This document shows, one piece after another, positions 47,134 through 55,314 of a DNA stretch of 64,000 nucleotides. Below the pieces are notes generated by a model, which was not told the origin of the DNA, searched no databases, and saw only the letters and a list, made by a program, of their open reading frames with translations. The stretch is from Paracoccaceae bacterium (lineage in GTDB: Bacteria; Pseudomonadota; Alphaproteobacteria; Rhodobacterales; Rhodobacteraceae). The stretch lies in assembly GCA_020832445.1 (NCBI GenBank), contig JAFIEO010000024.1, forward strand, positions 62,001 to 126,000. The letters run 5' to 3'. Every line of letters starts with the position of its first letter. Position 1 is the stretch's first letter. Made by a program: the position numbers and the translations under genes.

Positions 47134-47592
47134 ATGCGCATAGATGACAGTGACCGCCGCTTGCTGCGCCATCTGATGGCCGCCCCCGATACCAGCACCG
47201 CAGACTTGGCTGCGCGCGCGGGCATGACCGACGCCACCTGTTGGCGCAGGCTGGACAAGCTGCGCAACGCGGGCATTTTGCGTGGACAACAGGGCGTGAT
47301 CAACTGGCGCGCCCTTGGCTGGCAGGTCGAAGTCAGCTTGCGGATCACGCTGGACAAGACCAACCCGCGCGCCTTTGATGAATTTGTCGCGGCCGCCCGC
47401 CACGTGCCAGAGGTTCTCGAAATCCAGAGTTTTCTTGGCCGCGTCGATGTGCGCCTGAATGTCATTGCGCGTGACATGGCCCATTACCAGCAAATCTACC
47501 GCGACCGCATTCTGACCCTGCCGCATATTTCCGACCTGGAGGCGCTGATGCATCTGTCCGACATCAAATCCGAAGAAAGCCTGCCGATATGA
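47134..47592 (+). CDS. Lrp/AsnC-family regulator 1
   Basis: 152 residues from ATG 47134. N-terminal helix-turn-helix (IDDSDRRLLRHLMAAPDTSTADLAARAGMTDATCWRRLDKLRNAGIL) followed by a RAM/AsnC ligand domain (VSLRITLD, FLGRVDVRLNVIARDMAHYQQI). Such regulators sense amino acids as octamers. The gene is divergent from ilvC and followed 72 bases later by a paralogue, so a role in branched-chain amino acid control is likely by position. Confidence 0.92.
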   Translation: MRIDDSDRRLLRHLMAAPDTSTADLAARAGMTDATCWRRLDKLRNAGILRGQQGVINWRALGWQVEVSLRITLDKTNPRAFDEFVAAARHVPEVLEIQSFLGRVDVRLNVIARDMAHYQQIYRDRILTLPHISDLEALMHLSDIKSEESLPI

Positions 47593-47593
47593 T

Positions 47594-47615
47594 CTTCATC
47601 TTGCCACAAATACTT
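47594..47615 (+). repeat. CTTGCCAAAAATACTC motif, copy 2
   Basis: CTTCATCTTGCCACAAATACTT begins two bases after the stop of the first Lrp gene. Confidence 0.6.
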
Positions 47616-47664
47616 TGGGGTGAGTGGGGCCGCAGACCCCTTTGCATGTATACGGCGCAGCACC

Positions 47665-48120
47665 ATGATTGATCTTGATGATACAGACCGCGCCTTGTTG
47701 CGCGCATTTGCCCAAGACAGCACCCAAAGTGCAGGTGCGCTGGGGCGCGCGCTGGGCCTTAGCCAGCCCGCCGCATGGCGCAGGCTGAAACGGTTGCGCG
47801 ATGCAGGCGCGATTGCGCGCCAGCGTGTGGATCTGGATGTCACGGCGCTGGGGTTCGGGGTGACGGTGTTTCTGGGCATCAGCCTTGCCTCCAAGGGGCG
47901 TGTCAGCCTCGCGGATTTTGAACGCGCAGTCGCGGCCATACCGGAAGTGCAGACTGTCCAGCATGTCCTTGGCCTTTATGACTACCGGCTGCGCGTGGTT
48001 GCGCGCGACCTGTCGGATTTTGAGCGTATCTTGCGCCGGCGCATCATGACGCTGCCGGGGATCGGCGCGGTGGATGCCAATGTGTTGCTTAGTGAAGAAC
48101 GGCTGCCCGGGCCATTGTAG
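47665..48120 (+). CDS. Lrp/AsnC-family regulator 2
   Basis: 151 residues from ATG 47665; the track start is an upstream GTG within the gap. Helix-turn-helix (LDDTDRALLRAFAQDSTQSAGALGRALGLSQPAAWRRLKRL) and RAM domain (VFLGISLASKG, VLGLYDYRLRVVARDLSDFERIL). It is clearly related to the Lrp gene just upstream: both keep a WRRL recognition-helix end and RDL/RDM-x-x-(Y/F) near the same place. The pair may be an old tandem duplication and might form mixed oligomers. Confidence 0.92.
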   Translation: MIDLDDTDRALLRAFAQDSTQSAGALGRALGLSQPAAWRRLKRLRDAGAIARQRVDLDVTALGFGVTVFLGISLASKGRVSLADFERAVAAIPEVQTVQHVLGLYDYRLRVVARDLSDFERILRRRIMTLPGIGAVDANVLLSEERLPGPL

Positions 48121-48159
48121 GGAATTGACCTTGGCGCGCGTATTGGGCAAGACCACTGC

Positions 48160-48498
48160 ATGCTGATTTACAAAATATTCCGCCGCCCCGAATGGGATGA
48201 CATGGTTGCACAGGGGCACACATCGGGTGCGCCCGTGGACCTGAAGGATGGCTATATTCACTTCTCTACCGCTGCTCAGGTGATGGAAACTGCGGCAAAG
48301 CATTTTGCGCAGGAAAGCGATCTGGTGTTGATTGCCGTCAATGAACAGGAACTGGGTGCAGACCTGAAATGGGAACCTTCGCGCGGGGGGGATCTGTTTC
48401 CGCATCTGTACCGGAAACTGCGCAGCACGGATGTGCTTTGGGACACATCCCTGCCACTTGGTGCGGCGGGGCATATTTTTCCGAAAGGGCTGGTATGA
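48160..48498 (+). CDS. DUF952 family protein
   Basis: 112 residues. The DUF952 pattern is clear: [14 protein letters not shown] at the start, [20 protein letters not shown], and FPHLYRKL near the end. The fold is related to glutathione-independent small domains of unknown role. The stop overlaps the pyrD start as ATGA, an arrangement common in this order, so it is co-translated with a pyrimidine enzyme. Confidence 0.9.
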   Translation: MLIYKIFRRPEWDDMVAQGHTSGAPVDLKDGYIHFSTAAQVMETAAKHFAQESDLVLIAVNEQELGADLKWEPSRGGDLFPHLYRKLRSTDVLWDTSLPLGAAGHIFPKGLV

Positions 48499-49553
48499 GC
48501 ATCCTTGAAAGCGCGGGGCTGACCCTGTTGCGCCAACTCGATCCTGAAGTGGCGCATGGGCTGGCGATCCGGGCATTGCAGGCCGGTGTCACGCCCATGC
48601 CGCGCCCCGTGGTGTCGCGCCTGCTGCAAACGCGGGTTGCAGGGCTGGATTTGCCCAATCCCGTTGGGCTTGCCGCCGGGTTTGACAAAAACGCCACCGC
48701 GCTGAAAGGGCTGTCCCGCGCAGGCTTCGGCTTTGTCGAGGTGGGCGCGGCCACACCCCGCCCGCAACAGGGCAATGCGCGCCCGCGCCTGTTCCGGCTG
48801 ACGCAGGACCGCGCGGTCATCAACCGGTTCGGGTTCAACAATGAAGGTGCGCAGGCCATCGCCGCGCGGCTGGGCACGCGGCCTGCGGGTATGGTTCTGG
48901 GGCTGAACCTTGGGGCGAACAAGGACAGCAGCGACCGCGCGGGCGATTTTGCGGCCGTGCTGCGCATGACGGGCGCGCATATCGATTTCGCCACTGTCAA
49001 TGTCTCGTCGCCCAATACCGAACGGCTGCGGGATTTGCAGGGCGCAGATGCATTGGCGGCCCTTCTGGCAGGCGTCATGGCGGCGCGCGCAGAATTGCCC
49101 CGCCCGATTCCAATTTTCCTGAAAATCGCACCGGACCTGTCAGGCGATGAACTGGGCGAAATCGTGCAAGTGGCGCTTGCGGCCAGACTTGACGGTATCA
49201 TTGCCACCAACACCACCTTGTCGCGCGACGGGCTGCGCAGTGCGCATGCGCATGAAGCGGGCGGATTGTCGGGCGCGCCATTGTTTGAAAAATCCACGCG
49301 CGTTCTGGCGCAGCTGTCGCAGATGACGGATGGCAAACTGCCGTTGGTAGGTGTGGGCGGTGTGTCCTCGGCGCAGCAGGCCTATGCGAAAATCAGGGCA
49401 GGGGCGTCTGTCGTGCAACTGTATTCGGCGCTTGTTTATGAAGGTCTGTCACTGGTGTCACGCATCAATCACGGCCTGATCCAATTGCTGGAACGCGACG
49501 GTTTCGCAAATGTGGCAGATGCTGTGGGCACGGATCGGGACAAATGGCTGTAA
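48495..49553 (+). CDS. pyrD: Quinone-dependent dihydroorotate dehydrogenase (class 2)
   Basis: 352 residues from ATG 48495; the track start lies inside the DUF952 gene. Class 2 features: an N-terminal helix pair for membrane quinone access, [59 protein letters not shown] with the catalytic serine, and the [11 protein letters not shown] and [27 protein letters not shown] phosphate-binding strands. It oxidises dihydroorotate to orotate with electrons going to ubiquinone. Confidence 0.97.
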   Translation: MSILESAGLTLLRQLDPEVAHGLAIRALQAGVTPMPRPVVSRLLQTRVAGLDLPNPVGLAAGFDKNATALKGLSRAGFGFVEVGAATPRPQQGNARPRLFRLTQDRAVINRFGFNNEGAQAIAARLGTRPAGMVLGLNLGANKDSSDRAGDFAAVLRMTGAHIDFATVNVSSPNTERLRDLQGADALAALLAGVMAARAELPRPIPIFLKIAPDLSGDELGEIVQVALAARLDGIIATNTTLSRDGLRSAHAHEAGGLSGAPLFEKSTRVLAQLSQMTDGKLPLVGVGGVSSAQQAYAKIRAGASVVQLYSALVYEGLSLVSRINHGLIQLLERDGFANVADAVGTDRDKWL

Positions 49554-49554
49554 A

Positions 49555-49575
49555 TTCATCTTGCCAAAAATACTC
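49555..49575 (+). repeat. CTTGCCAAAAATACTC motif, copy 3
   Basis: TTCATCTTGCCAAAAATACTC directly after the pyrD stop; the match to my consensus is exact. It fills the 20-base gap to the convergent MATE gene, whose stop is at 49574. Confidence 0.65.
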
Positions 49576-50908
49576 AAAAATCTGTGTTCAAACGCCGCTC
49601 CAGCCTTGGATATAGCGCGGCCAGAAACATGCCACGCAGAATATTCAGCACCATCAAGGCCACCCAAAGCGCGTGATTGCCCCAGGCCGGCACGGCCCAC
49701 CAGATTATGACCGCATAGATTGCCACGGCCAGCACCACGCTGTTGCGCATTTCGCGCGTGCCGGTCGCGCCAATGAAAATACCGTCCAGCATATAGGCGC
49801 CCACCCCCAGCACACATAGCGCGACAACATAGGGCAGGAATATGCGCGCGGTTGCCTGAACGCTTGCATCCTTGGCCATCAGGTCAATCGCAAATGGACC
49901 CAGCGCCCAGAACCCCAGCGCCAGAACCAGCGCCGCGCCGATGGCCCATGCGGATGCGCGCAGGGCCGCCTGTCGCATGGCCACCACGGAACGCGCCCCT
50001 ACGGCATTGCCAACCAGCGCTTCTGCCGCAAAGGCGAACCCGTCCAGTGCGAATGCCGTGACCATCAGGAACTGCCACAACACCTGATTTGCGGCCAGTT
50101 CCACATCCCCGAACCCTGCCGACATGAACATGAACCCCGTTATTGCACCTTGCAATGCGATGGTGCGCACCATGATGTCGGAATTCACCGCCCACATACG
50201 CTTTAGCCGCACGCGGTCGAATACCCGTGCCCAGTCGCGCCATTGCGCGCCTGAAAACGCCGCACGACACAGGTATAGACCCAGCACCAGTGATGTGGCT
50301 TCCGCAATCAATGTGGCGATGGCCACACCCTGCACGCCCCAGCCAAGCCCCAGAACAAACCAAAGGTCCAGCGCGATATTCAGCCCGTTCATCCATAATT
50401 GCAAAATCAGCACGGACCGTGTGCGTTCCGTGCCGATCAGCCAGCCATTGACCGCATAAAGCGCGATTGTTGCAGGTGCGCCCCAGATACGGATTGCCAG
50501 ATAATCACGCGCCAGTGCCTCGACCGCATCGCTGGCAGGGGCAATGCGAAAGGCCGTCGCCATAATCAGCACCTGCGCCATAACCATGACCACACCGGCG
50601 GCCAGCCCAACCATAACACCGCGCGTCAGCACTGCGCCGCTTTCGGCCAGATCGCCCGCGCCGCTGGCCTGTGCGACCAATCCGGTCGTGCCCATACGCA
50701 GAAAGCCGAAAATCCAGTAGATTGACGCCAGAATAACGGCCCCCAGCCCCACCGCGCCAATGGGCGCCGCCGCCCCCATCTGGCCCACAACGCCAGTATC
50801 CACCGCGCCCAGCAATGGCACCGAGATATTGGCCAGAACAATGGGCACTGCAATGCGCAGAACCCGCCTGTTTGTCACAGGCTGTGGCGCGGTCACTGAT
50901 GGCTGCAT
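49574..50908 (-). CDS. MATE-family efflux transporter
   Basis: 444 residues with twelve membrane segments in two halves, of the DinF/NorM-like MATE group. The first half starts IAVPIVLANISVPLLGAVDTGVVGQMG, the classic MATE opening with its acidic residue, followed by GFLRMGTTGLVAQASGAGD. The second half has ITGFMFMSAGFGDVELAANQVLWQFLMVTAFALDGFAFAAEALVGNAVG. It exports cationic compounds in exchange for H+ or Na+. The thioesterase gene ends one base before its start. Confidence 0.93.
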   Translation of the reverse strand: MQPSVTAPQPVTNRRVLRIAVPIVLANISVPLLGAVDTGVVGQMGAAAPIGAVGLGAVILASIYWIFGFLRMGTTGLVAQASGAGDLAESGAVLTRGVMVGLAAGVVMVMAQVLIMATAFRIAPASDAVEALARDYLAIRIWGAPATIALYAVNGWLIGTERTRSVLILQLWMNGLNIALDLWFVLGLGWGVQGVAIATLIAEATSLVLGLYLCRAAFSGAQWRDWARVFDRVRLKRMWAVNSDIMVRTIALQGAITGFMFMSAGFGDVELAANQVLWQFLMVTAFALDGFAFAAEALVGNAVGARSVVAMRQAALRASAWAIGAALVLALGFWALGPFAIDLMAKDASVQATARIFLPYVVALCVLGVGAYMLDGIFIGATGTREMRNSVVLAVAIYAVIIWWAVPAWGNHALWVALMVLNILRGMFLAALYPRLERRLNTDF

Positions 50909-50909
50909 G

Positions 50910-51428
50910 TCAGTCCCTGCCGGTCGGGGGCAGTGGGGGTTGTGGCATCAGGAAATGCCCGGTCGCCTGTGCGAACAGGCGCGCGCGGTTGTCTTGCCAT
51001 GCTTCGACATGGACGCTGGCATAGCGCCGCCCCGAACGGTTGACGCGCGCGCGCGCATAGGCGTCGCGTGGCAGACCCGTGCGCAGGTAGTCTATCGTAA
51101 AATCAATGGTCTTTGGCAAGCGCGGCATGTTCTGCGCCATGCTTTCCGCGCTTAGGCGGCCGGATTCCAGTTCTTCCCACAGCATCGCCCAGCTTAACTC
51201 CACAATGGCTGCCACTTCCAGAAACGACGCAATCACCCCGCCATGCAACGCAGGCAGGATGGGGTTGCCGATCAGGCTGTCGTCAAATGGCAGCACGGCG
51301 GTCAGTTCATCGCCGTGGCGTTCAAACTGAATGCCAAGGAATTGCGCATAGGGAATTGCCCCCACAAGCGTTTGCAGTGCGGTATCACGCCGGTATTTGA
51401 CCTGTTGGACGGGTTCGGGGTGTTTCAT
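50910..51428 (-). CDS. PaaI-family hotdog thioesterase 1
   Basis: 172 residues of the hotdog fold with the PaaI pattern ALHGGVIASFLEVAAIVEL, in which HGG and the helical acid form the active site, then IDYLRTGLPRDAYARARVNRSGRR. It should hydrolyse an acyl-CoA thioester, substrate unknown. It starts inside the end of a second hotdog gene (four-base overlap) and ends next to the MATE gene, so the three form a minus-strand unit. Confidence 0.85.
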   Translation of the reverse strand: MKHPEPVQQVKYRRDTALQTLVGAIPYAQFLGIQFERHGDELTAVLPFDDSLIGNPILPALHGGVIASFLEVAAIVELSWAMLWEELESGRLSAESMAQNMPRLPKTIDFTIDYLRTGLPRDAYARARVNRSGRRYASVHVEAWQDNRARLFAQATGHFLMPQPPLPPTGRD

Positions 51429-51850
51429 TCCGGCACCTTCTGTGCGCGATCAAATGTGAATGCGCCTGCGGCGGTGGCGACAGGGTTGTTTGTATCCTCG
51501 TCATGGGCGGTGGCGCGCACAAAGGCCACATTGCGCGTGACATGGTAGCAGATGGCGCGCGCTGTTATGCGCTGTCCGGGTGTTGCGGCGCGCATATAAT
51601 CGATGCGCAGATCAATGGTCGCAGTCGTTGTCGCACCAGGATAGGACATGACCGCCGCCCCCCCGCATGTGTCCATCAATGCCGAAACCGCCCCGCCATG
51701 AATGACACCTGTGGCAGGGTCGCCCACAAAGCGGGCATCCCAGTCCATGGAAATTCGCGCCTCGCCCGCGTCGATTGCTTCCAGCCGCATTCCCAGTGCG
51801 CGCGCAAAGGGCAAGGCCGAGATGAAACTTTGCGGATCTGATGATGACAT
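51425..51850 (-). CDS. PaaI-family hotdog thioesterase 2
   Basis: 141 residues from ATG 51850; the track ORF adds 53 unrelated residues. GVIHGGAVSALMDTCGGAAVMSY is the PaaI active-site helix and IDLRIDYMRAATPGQRITARA follows, the usual layout. It is closer to typical PaaI length than its neighbour. The two are paralogues encoded in tandem with overlap and could form a hetero-oligomer. The beta-oxidation operon is divergent, about 130 bases away. Confidence 0.88.
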   Translation of the reverse strand: MSSSDPQSFISALPFARALGMRLEAIDAGEARISMDWDARFVGDPATGVIHGGAVSALMDTCGGAAVMSYPGATTTATIDLRIDYMRAATPGQRITARAICYHVTRNVAFVRATAHDEDTNNPVATAAGAFTFDRAQKVPE

Positions 51851-51979
51851 GGGAACCTCAAACGCTGATGGGAATTCTATCTGTGACCGATCTTGCGTAA
51901 ATGGCAAGGGGGGCGTGGGCAATTGCATCGGCGTCATGCAGCGCGTAGCATGGCGGTGTATTTCAGGGAGGCATGCAAA

Positions 51980-52360
51980 GTGACGGACACCAGACTCGGG
52001 TTCAAGCAAATGTGTGCGAAGTTCGATGTGACGCCGCGCACTTTGCGGTATTATGAATATATCGAACTGTTATGCCCCGAAAAAGAGGGGCGCAACCGGT
52101 TCTACACCCCGCGTGAAGTGGCCCGAATGACACTTATCATGCGCGGACGGCGGTTCGGATTCAGCCTGGAGGAAATTCGTCAATGGCTGGAAATATATGA
52201 AAAATCCGGGACTGAAACGCAGTTGGTTGCATGGCTGAAGATGGCTGACCGCCAGCTTGTTGCCTTGCAAGACCAGGCGGAAGATCTGCAACGCACAATC
52301 AGCGATCTGCAAAAGCTGCGCGAAGATGCGGCCAGGCTTCTGGATCGTGACAAGACGTGA
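51980..52360 (+). CDS. MerR-family regulator 1
   Basis: 126 residues, starting at a GTG with GGGAGG eleven bases before it. The MerR helix-turn-helix is FKQMCAKFDVTPRTLRYYEYIELLCPEKEGRNRFYTPREVARM, followed by GRRFGFSLEEIRQWLEIYEKSG and a C-terminal coiled coil (LQDQAEDLQRTISDLQKLR). No metal-binding cysteines follow, so it is of the acyl-CoA-type MerR group (LiuR-like) rather than a metal sensor. A paralogue follows 114 bases downstream. Confidence 0.9.
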   Translation: MTDTRLGFKQMCAKFDVTPRTLRYYEYIELLCPEKEGRNRFYTPREVARMTLIMRGRRFGFSLEEIRQWLEIYEKSGTETQLVAWLKMADRQLVALQDQAEDLQRTISDLQKLREDAARLLDRDKT

Positions 52361-52391
52361 CGTAACCTGATTTTCTGACGTTGCGTTTAAC

Positions 52392-52407
52392 TTTACCTTC
52401 ACGTCAA
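52392..52407. promoter_or_regulatory. Candidate MerR (LiuR-type) operator
   Basis: TTTACCTTCACGTCAA in the 114-base gap between the two MerR genes. It resembles, as I recall, the LiuR-type dyad TTGACGTTAACGTCAA (13 of 16). A partial second site with GACGTGACGTAA lies near 52354-52366. AAAGGAGG follows before the second MerR gene. Confidence 0.4.
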
Positions 52408-52474
52408 CTTACATATGTTCATCCACAAGACAGCGTGCCTCAGGGAGTCGCGCGGTGTCCGAAAGGAGGATGGC

Positions 52475-52873
52475 ATGTCGCAAGATGTCAAAACAATCAG
52501 GCAGATGTGTGATGCGTTCGGCGTAACACCACGCACACTTCGATTCTATGAATCGAAGGAACTGTTGTATCCTCGGCGTGATGGCCAGCACCGGCTGTTT
52601 ACCCGCCGCGATCAGGCGCGTCTGAAGTTGATCCTACGCGGCAAGCGTTTCGGGTTCAGCCTTGAAGATATCCGCCAGCTTCTGAACATGTATGAACGCG
52701 ATGACAGCGAACTGAAGCAGTTGCGCAAAACCTATGAAATCGCGCTGGAGCGTTTGGCCGATATGGAGCGCCAGCGCGACGAACTGACCGAAGCCATCAT
52801 TGATCTTAAAAAAGAGCTGTCATGGGGCGAAAGCGTTCTGCGCCAGACCGACAAACCCGAAGCCGCCGAGTGA
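52475..52873 (+). CDS. MerR-family regulator 2
   Basis: 132 residues from ATG 52475 with AAAGGAGGA upstream. Helix-turn-helix [43 protein letters not shown], then [22 protein letters not shown] and a long coiled coil ([25 protein letters not shown]). About half the residues match its upstream neighbour over the DNA-binding part. It leads directly into the acyl-CoA dehydrogenase gene (58-base gap), as MerR regulators of this DmdC-type operon usually do. Confidence 0.92.
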   Translation: MSQDVKTIRQMCDAFGVTPRTLRFYESKELLYPRRDGQHRLFTRRDQARLKLILRGKRFGFSLEDIRQLLNMYERDDSELKQLRKTYEIALERLADMERQRDELTEAIIDLKKELSWGESVLRQTDKPEAAE

Positions 52874-52931
52874 TTTGCAGCGCAGTCGCGCCCCATGCCC
52901 GCAGCACCGAATACACTATGGAGAGAACCGA

Positions 52932-54707
52932 ATGCCCAGCTATGCCGCGCCTACCAAGGATCTGAACTTCGTTCTGCACGATTTCCTGAAGATCAGTTCG
53001 TCCGAAATTCCCGGATATAACGACCTTGATCAAGAATTTACGTCTGCAATTCTGGACGAAGCCGCCAAGCTGGCAGAAGGTGCAATGGCACCGCTGAATT
53101 CAATCGGTGACCAGCAGGGGTGCCGGCTGGAAAACGGCGTGGTGCGCACGCCCGAAGGGTTCAAGGCCGCGTTCGAGCAGGTCAAGGCCGGCGGCTGGAA
53201 CGGACTGGACCTGCCCGAAGAATACGGCGGCCAGAACCTGCCGTATGTGTTGCAAACTGCGGTGGGCGAATTGTTTTCGGGTGCGAACATGGCGTTCAAC
53301 ATGTATCAGGGTCTGACGCATGGTGCCATTTCCGCGATTATCGCGCATGGGTCGGATGCACAAAAGGCGCTGTTCCTGCCAAAGATGATCAGCCTTGACT
53401 GGACCGGCACCATGAACCTGACAGAACCGCATTGCGGCACTGATCTGGGCTTGATCCGCACCAAGGCCGACCCGCAGGATGACGGCAGCTACAAGATTAC
53501 CGGGCAGAAGATATTCATCTCGGCGGGTGATCATGACATGGCGGAAAACATCATCCATCTGGTGCTGGCCAAGGCGCCGGGCGGCGGGGACGGAACCAAA
53601 GGAATTTCGCTGTTTATTGTGCCCAAAATCATGGTCAAGGATGATGGCAGCCTTGGTGCGCCCAATGCTGTTACCGTTGGCAAGATCGAAGAGAAGATGG
53701 GCATTCACGGCAATGCAACCTGTGTCATGAATTATGACGGTGCCACTGGCTATCTTGTGGGCGATCTGCACAAGGGGATGCGCGCCATGTTCACAATGAT
53801 GAACGAAGCGCGTCTGGGTGTAGGCCTGCAAGGCTATGCGCAGGCCGAAATCGCCTATCAGAATGCACTGGCCTATGCGATTGACAGGCTGCAAGGGCGT
53901 GACGTGACAGGCACCAAAAACCCTGATGGCCCTGCCGATCCCTTGATCGTGCACCCCGATGTGCGCCGCATGCTGATGGATCAGAAAAGTTTTGTCGAAG
54001 GGGCGCGGGCTTTTACCATCTGGGGGGCAAGCCAGATTGACCGCGCGCACCGCATGAATGACGCGCAGGCCGATGGTCTGATCTCGTTGCTGACGCCTGT
54101 GATCAAGGGCTTTCTGACCGACAAGGGCTTTGACATGTGCATTCAGGCCCAGCAGGTCTATGGCGGGCATGGCTATATCGAGGAATGGGGCGTGTCGCAA
54201 TATGCCCGTGATGCGCGGATCGCGATGATCTATGAAGGTGCAAACGGCATTCAGGCACTGGACCTTGTGGGCCGCAAACTGGCACAGGATGGCGGCAAAC
54301 ATGTGATGGCGTTCTTTGCGCTGGTCAAGGATTTTATCAAGGACTGCGACGGGGATGCCCGCCTTGAGGAATTTGTGACCCCGCTGAAATCCGCCTCCAA
54401 GGATTTGCAGGCGGCGGCGCTGTATTTCATGGAAAACGGCATGAAAAACCCCAATGATGCCTTGGCGGGGTCCAATGATTTCATGCATATGTTCGGGCAT
54501 GTCTGCCTTGGTCTGGCTTGGGCGCAAATGGCAAAAGCCGCGCTTTCCGCACTGGACAGTGGCGCAACGGATCAGGCATTTCTGAACGCGAAACTGACAA
54601 CGGGGCGTTATTACATGACGCGCCATTTGCCTGCGACAGCATTGCATCTTGCGCGCATTCGCAGCGGGTCCGATGCCATGATGGCACTTAGCCCCGAGCA
54701 GTTCTAG
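52932..54707 (+). CDS. Acyl-CoA dehydrogenase, DmdC-like (with C-terminal extra domain)
   Basis: 591 residues from ATG 52932 (GGAGAGAACC upstream). The length and opening ([28 protein letters not shown]) match the large acyl-CoA dehydrogenases that include DmdC, the methylthiopropionyl-CoA dehydrogenase. Core motifs: [19 protein letters not shown] for [22 protein letters not shown], and [44 protein letters not shown] with the catalytic glutamate. The last 120 residues form the extra helical domain. These bacteria often hold several paralogues, so the substrate may be an ordinary fatty acyl-CoA. Confidence 0.92.
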   Translation: MPSYAAPTKDLNFVLHDFLKISSSEIPGYNDLDQEFTSAILDEAAKLAEGAMAPLNSIGDQQGCRLENGVVRTPEGFKAAFEQVKAGGWNGLDLPEEYGGQNLPYVLQTAVGELFSGANMAFNMYQGLTHGAISAIIAHGSDAQKALFLPKMISLDWTGTMNLTEPHCGTDLGLIRTKADPQDDGSYKITGQKIFISAGDHDMAENIIHLVLAKAPGGGDGTKGISLFIVPKIMVKDDGSLGAPNAVTVGKIEEKMGIHGNATCVMNYDGATGYLVGDLHKGMRAMFTMMNEARLGVGLQGYAQAEIAYQNALAYAIDRLQGRDVTGTKNPDGPADPLIVHPDVRRMLMDQKSFVEGARAFTIWGASQIDRAHRMNDAQADGLISLLTPVIKGFLTDKGFDMCIQAQQVYGGHGYIEEWGVSQYARDARIAMIYEGANGIQALDLVGRKLAQDGGKHVMAFFALVKDFIKDCDGDARLEEFVTPLKSASKDLQAAALYFMENGMKNPNDALAGSNDFMHMFGHVCLGLAWAQMAKAALSALDSGATDQAFLNAKLTTGRYYMTRHLPATALHLARIRSGSDAMMALSPEQF

Positions 54708-54767
54708 GCCCGACACAAGGGGCGCCGCGTGCCATATGGCGCCCTGACTTTCGATGCTGGAGGTATC

Positions 54768-54980
54768 ATGCCCAAACGTTTTCGTCTGACCCGCCGGTTT
54801 AACATGGCAATGACCGAAGATGGCTACCGCCGGTTGCGCCGCTTCGCACAAGAAGCCGGTCTGGAAGAGGGCGAGGCGCTGTCGTTCCTGTTCGAGAATT
54901 TCGAGTCGGTGACGCATGCGGAAAATCTGGGCCACCGTTTGCGGATGTTCAATTCGGAACTTGAGGCGCGCAAGCGATGA
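54768..54980 (+). CDS. Small conserved helical protein of the beta-oxidation operon
   Basis: 70 residues from ATG 54768, which follows GGAGGT. I do not recognise a named domain. It is charged and helical: KRFRLTRRFNMAMTEDGYRRLRRFAQ, then GLEEGEALSFLFENFESV. The first part, a basic strand followed by a helix, is reminiscent of ribbon-helix-helix proteins but this is not secure. It sits between the acyl-CoA dehydrogenase and thiolase genes, so it may be a small regulator or accessory of that operon. Confidence 0.75.
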   Translation: MPKRFRLTRRFNMAMTEDGYRRLRRFAQEAGLEEGEALSFLFENFESVTHAENLGHRLRMFNSELEARKR

Positions 54981-54999
54981 CTTCTGGCGCCTTCGGCGA

Positions 55000-55022
55000 G
55001 AGTATTTTGAGGCAAGATGAAG
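55000..55022 (-). repeat. CTTGCCAAAAATACTC motif, copy 4
   Basis: On the minus strand CTTCATCTTGCCTCAAAATACTC, with one extra base relative to the others. Confidence 0.6.
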
Positions 55023-55170
55023 TCGCAGATAGCTGGATGCGCCCCGTCCCTCCGCTTGTGGCATCATCAGAACGGGGCGTCTTCACCTTGCGCGGTCATC
55101 GGCTCTCCAGCCTGTACCGCATCTATGATGATGGCCTATCAAGGTTAACAAAAGGTGAGCAATGCAGGTA

Positions 55171-55191
55171 TTCATCTTGCAAAAAATACTC
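55171..55191 (+). repeat. CTTGCCAAAAATACTC motif, copy 5
   Basis: TTCATCTTGCAAAAAATACTC, opposite in orientation to copy 4. Confidence 0.6.
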
Positions 55192-55314
55192 AGAAAACAA
55201 GACAGCCCAGGTGTTATGCGGGTCGGATCGAGCATGACTGTCACCGATCTGGGGCTTTTCGTCTGGGTTGAATGAACAGAAACACAATGACGACAACAGA
55301 CTACGGAGGACCAC

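Larger units (their letters stand above)
54981..55314. other. Gap with two inverted motif copies
   Basis: 334 bases without a gene between the small protein and the thiolase. It holds two copies of the CTTGCCAAAAATACTC motif in opposite orientation, about 150 bases apart, and a TACGGAGGACC ribosome site at the end. The ORF at 54977-55237 uses both motifs as coding sequence and has no support. Confidence 0.55.

Noticed and set aside
53100-55067. 655-codon minus-strand ORF opposite the acyl-CoA dehydrogenase
   Set aside because: Same reason: mirror frame of a clear acyl-CoA dehydrogenase, with no family features and no ribosome site.
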